DNA of 64,000 nucleotides from Paenibacillus tyrphae. GTDB lineage: Bacteria > Bacillota > Bacilli > Paenibacillales > NBRC-103111. Under the pieces are notes generated by a model that was not told the origin of the DNA, made no database searches, and worked only from the letters and a program-made list of their open reading frames with translations. Shown here one piece after another: positions 62,181-64,000 of this stretch (position 1 is its first letter; each line of letters opens with the position of its first letter). A program made the translations under genes and the position numbers. The stretch lies in assembly GCF_000722545.1 (NCBI RefSeq), contig NZ_JNVM01000010.1, forward strand, positions 310,001 through 374,000, read 5' to 3'.

Positions 62181-63158
62181 TCAACTGATCAATAAACGTT
62201 CCGCATAATCCGGGTCCTCTAAGAGAGGGCGGCCGATGGCGATACCATCCGCTAATTGATCCTCTAATATACGATTGGCGAGACTGCGGGTATAAATTTT
62301 GCCGACGGCTATGACGGGAATCTTAAAATGTTGTTTAATGGCAGCCGCATGAGGCAGTTGATAAGCGGTATATACGTCACTAGGTTGTATGGGGAGAAGC
62401 CCGCCTGAAGAGACATGGATCGCATCCAATTCAGATTCAAGCGGCTTAAGCATTCTCGCCCACTCTTCAGGGGTTAGCCCTCCTTCGCAATAGTCTGTGG
62501 CGGAAATCCGGACGATCACCGGATAGTCGCTGCCGACTTCTTCTCTGATCGCCATGAGAACCTCTTTCAAGAACCTTGCCCTGTTTTCGGAGCTGCCTCC
62601 GTAAGCATCCGACCGCGTGTTGGACAATGGCGATAAAAATTGGTGAATCAAGAAGCCATGCGCCGCATGAATCTCAATTCCGTCAAACCCTGCTTCTATA
62701 CTCCGTTTTGCCGCAAGACGATATTCCTCAATGATACGTTCAATACCCGCAAGAGATAGCGGCTCCGGAATGCCATAATAATCGTCGAATGCAATCGCGC
62801 TGGGAGCGACTAATGAATTCGTAACGTCGGGCGAAGATTTCCTGCCGCCATGCGACAACTGGATGAACACGGGAGTTTGATGCGCGTGGATGGTAGCCGT
62901 TATTTTCATCAAAGGTTTCACGTGCTGATCCGTAAAAATCCCGATATCGTTTTTCCATAGTCTTCCGTTTGCGGAGACTGCGGTGGATTCCAAGATGACG
63001 AGCCCTACATGTCTTGCCCTTCGGCCGTAGTGTTCAATGTGGTGGTCAACGGCAAACGCGTCGGGAGTACCCATGTACTGTTGCAACGGCGCCATGATGA
63101 GCCGGTTTTTTAAGTTTAAGTTGCCTATAGATAGGGAATCATTTACGGTTAAGGTCAT
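62181..63158 (-). CDS. NADH:flavin oxidoreductase, Old Yellow Enzyme family
   Basis: This 325-aa FMN-dependent ene-reductase-like TIM barrel begins with LNLKNRLIMAPLQQY near residues 13-27. It has IQLSHGGRKS near 99-108 (FMN contacts), the substrate-binding pair HAAHGFLIHQFLSP near 163-176, and GGSSENRARF near 187-196. The C-terminal phosphate-binding region has IAVGKIYT and DGIAIGRPLLEDP. OYE enzymes reduce activated C=C bonds or handle thiol or electrophile stress. It is divergent from an Lrp-type regulator that may control it. Substrate unknown. Confidence 0.9.
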   Translation of the reverse strand: MTLTVNDSLSIGNLNLKNRLIMAPLQQYMGTPDAFAVDHHIEHYGRRARHVGLVILESTAVSANGRLWKNDIGIFTDQHVKPLMKITATIHAHQTPVFIQLSHGGRKSSPDVTNSLVAPSAIAFDDYYGIPEPLSLAGIERIIEEYRLAAKRSIEAGFDGIEIHAAHGFLIHQFLSPLSNTRSDAYGGSSENRARFLKEVLMAIREEVGSDYPVIVRISATDYCEGGLTPEEWARMLKPLESELDAIHVSSGGLLPIQPSDVYTAYQLPHAAAIKQHFKIPVIAVGKIYTRSLANRILEDQLADGIAIGRPLLEDPDYAERLLIS

Positions 63159-63306
63159 ATTGTATTCTCCTTTGCGATTTATTAATTGATATTTTATTAT
63201 GGATAACCTATAAATTACATAGTATTATTGAGGTATAATATATAAAATAACTAAAATATTTCGTTATTTTAATTAAAATACCTTTAATAATGAGGTGGTT
63301 TTGCTT

Positions 63307-63747
63307 ATGGATCAAATTGATTTGAAAATTTTATCTTTGATGCACGAAAATGCCCGGATCCCTATGTCCGAGATGAGCAGAACGATTGCGATGTCGCAAC
63401 CGGCTGTAACGGAAAGACTTCGGAAGCTAGAGGAGCAAGGAATTATTACCGCTTATCGAGCGCAGCTTTCTCCGCAAAAACTGGGCAAGCATACAACAGC
63501 ATTTGTTTTGTTTAGAACGAGTAATTGTAAGGATTTCGTTGCTTTCAGCGAAGCGTGCCCTGAGATTGTTGACCTTTACAGAATCAGCGGAGAGTATAAC
63601 TTTTTAATGAAGGTGTTAACCGAGACAACGGAATCGTTGGGTAGCTTTCTTGATAAGTGCAGCCCTTTGGGATTTTCAACGACCTTAATTGTTCTCTCGA
63701 CGGCATTCGAGGATAAAAGTCTTGTTCCAAGCCATGAGGCGGAATAA
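63307..63747 (+). CDS. Lrp/AsnC family transcriptional regulator
   Basis: This 146-aa regulator has an N-terminal AsnC-type helix-turn-helix (about residues 1-60; DLKILSLMHENARIPMSEM, QPAVTERLRKLEEQGIITAY). The RAM ligand domain is at about 65-140 (CPEIVDLYRISGEYNFLMKV). The ATG at 63307 gives the standard start MDQIDLKIL; GAGGTGG (63291-63297) lies upstream. It is divergent from the OYE gene across an AT-rich 148-nt region, its probable control target. The effector amino acid is unknown. Confidence 0.9.
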   Translation: MDQIDLKILSLMHENARIPMSEMSRTIAMSQPAVTERLRKLEEQGIITAYRAQLSPQKLGKHTTAFVLFRTSNCKDFVAFSEACPEIVDLYRISGEYNFLMKVLTETTESLGSFLDKCSPLGFSTTLIVLSTAFEDKSLVPSHEAE

Positions 63748-63780
63748 GGTAGTTGAAAGCTGTTCATAATTTAGGTAGTG

Positions 63781-63851
63781 AAACTAACCAACGTGGGAGA
63801 GCGCAATGCTGGTAATGATGAGGTCAGGGGGGGCGATTCCCTTAGGCTCCA
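63781..63851 (+). repeat. Degraded third copy of the tRNA-Ala end
   Basis: 63795-63851 follows the tRNA 3' half with several substitutions and an altered T loop (GGGAGAGCGC, then ATGAGGTCAGGGG, then TTAGGCTCCA). Like the 57.5-kb copy it is preceded by AAACTAACCAA (63781-63791). It marks the probable right end of the second inserted segment. Confidence 0.75.
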
Positions 63852-63923
63852 TATAGCTATTTAAAGAGGTCAACCCATTCGGTTTTACCGACGGCCTGAT
63901 GTAGATTCGGGAGACTACAAAAG

Positions 63924-63961
63924 AACCTTCATTCCACTTGTAGCGTGGGTTGAAGGTTTTT
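63924..63961 (+). terminator. Terminator-like hairpin at the window end
   Basis: AACCTTCA (63924-63931) pairs with TGAAGGTT (63951-63958) plus an inner CCAC/GTGG, then a T run. I see no gene in 63748-64000 other than the tRNA-like copy. Confidence 0.7.
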
Positions 63962-64000
63962 GTAATTGCAGCCTCTTTTTCGGTATTTATTTTACAGAAC

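Noticed and set aside
1..64000. CRISPR arrays, rRNA genes, complete insertion sequences, a replication origin or a complete prophage
   Set aside because: I looked for regular short repeats with spacers, rRNA sequence, transposase motifs and phage structural genes and found none; only the integrase and intron remnants remain.

Overview
The window looks like chromosomal DNA of a moderately GC-rich, spore-forming Firmicute, most likely Paenibacillus or a close relative. The evidence is an alpha/beta-type small acid-soluble spore protein gene, a T-box leader on serS, an M-box on a magnesium ATPase gene, an S8 protease with three SLH domains, YesM/YesN-type two-component regulators beside LplB/YtcP-type sugar ABC transporters, and MocR-type regulators. 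No genus can be fixed from sequence reading alone.

The backbone keeps the gene order known from Bacillus subtilis (mdh, phoPR, polA, mutM, ytaF, coaE, nrdR), but it is stretched over about 54 kb by inserted modules. From the left these are: mdh; a TetR/RND efflux pair; a membrane protein; serS with its T-box; a short-chain dehydrogenase behind an unrecognised attenuated leader; a luciferase-like oxidoreductase; a YneQ-like protein; a PepF-like oligopeptidase directly followed by an SLH-anchored subtilisin; and UppP. A magnesium block follows (mgtC divergent from an M-box controlled mgtA with a second attenuator), then an XRE/MntP-like divergent pair, a YfbR-like nucleotidase, a polysaccharide deacetylase, class I fumarase with a BASS-family transporter, and a PhoR/PhoP-type system.

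The middle holds two Gfo/Idh/MocA oxidoreductases, a chemoreceptor, and the phosphate module pstS, pstC, pstA, pstB, phoU. Two Pho-box-like promoters of the same geometry lie before pstS and pstC, which fits control by the PhoR/PhoP pair 5 kb upstream. A carbohydrate ABC transporter (two permeases and a lipoprotein) is followed by two YesN-type regulators flanking one YesM-type kinase. An EAL-CBS-GGDEF protein, a HAD protein, and the polA-mutM-ytaF-coaE-lytic transglycosylase run come next, then the SASP gene and nrdR.

The right end (54.1-63.9 kb) is an accretion of horizontally acquired DNA at a tRNA-Ala(GGC) gene. The 3' half of this tRNA recurs at 57.5 kb (46 identical bases) and, degraded, at 63.8 kb. 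Between the copies lie a truncated tyrosine recombinase, a LysE-type exporter, a flavin/PNPOx-like protein and a MocR regulator, partly of visibly lower GC. Then come a TetR-controlled dihydrolipoamide-dehydrogenase/HlyD/ABC-2 permease cluster, an internally deleted group II intron that keeps its domain V, and an OYE-family reductase divergent from an Lrp regulator.

The observation I rate highest is the mgtA leader. The M-box and its terminator are followed by a 48-codon reading frame, a second intrinsic terminator, and a candidate 11-bp antiterminator pairing from inside that reading frame to the second terminator.
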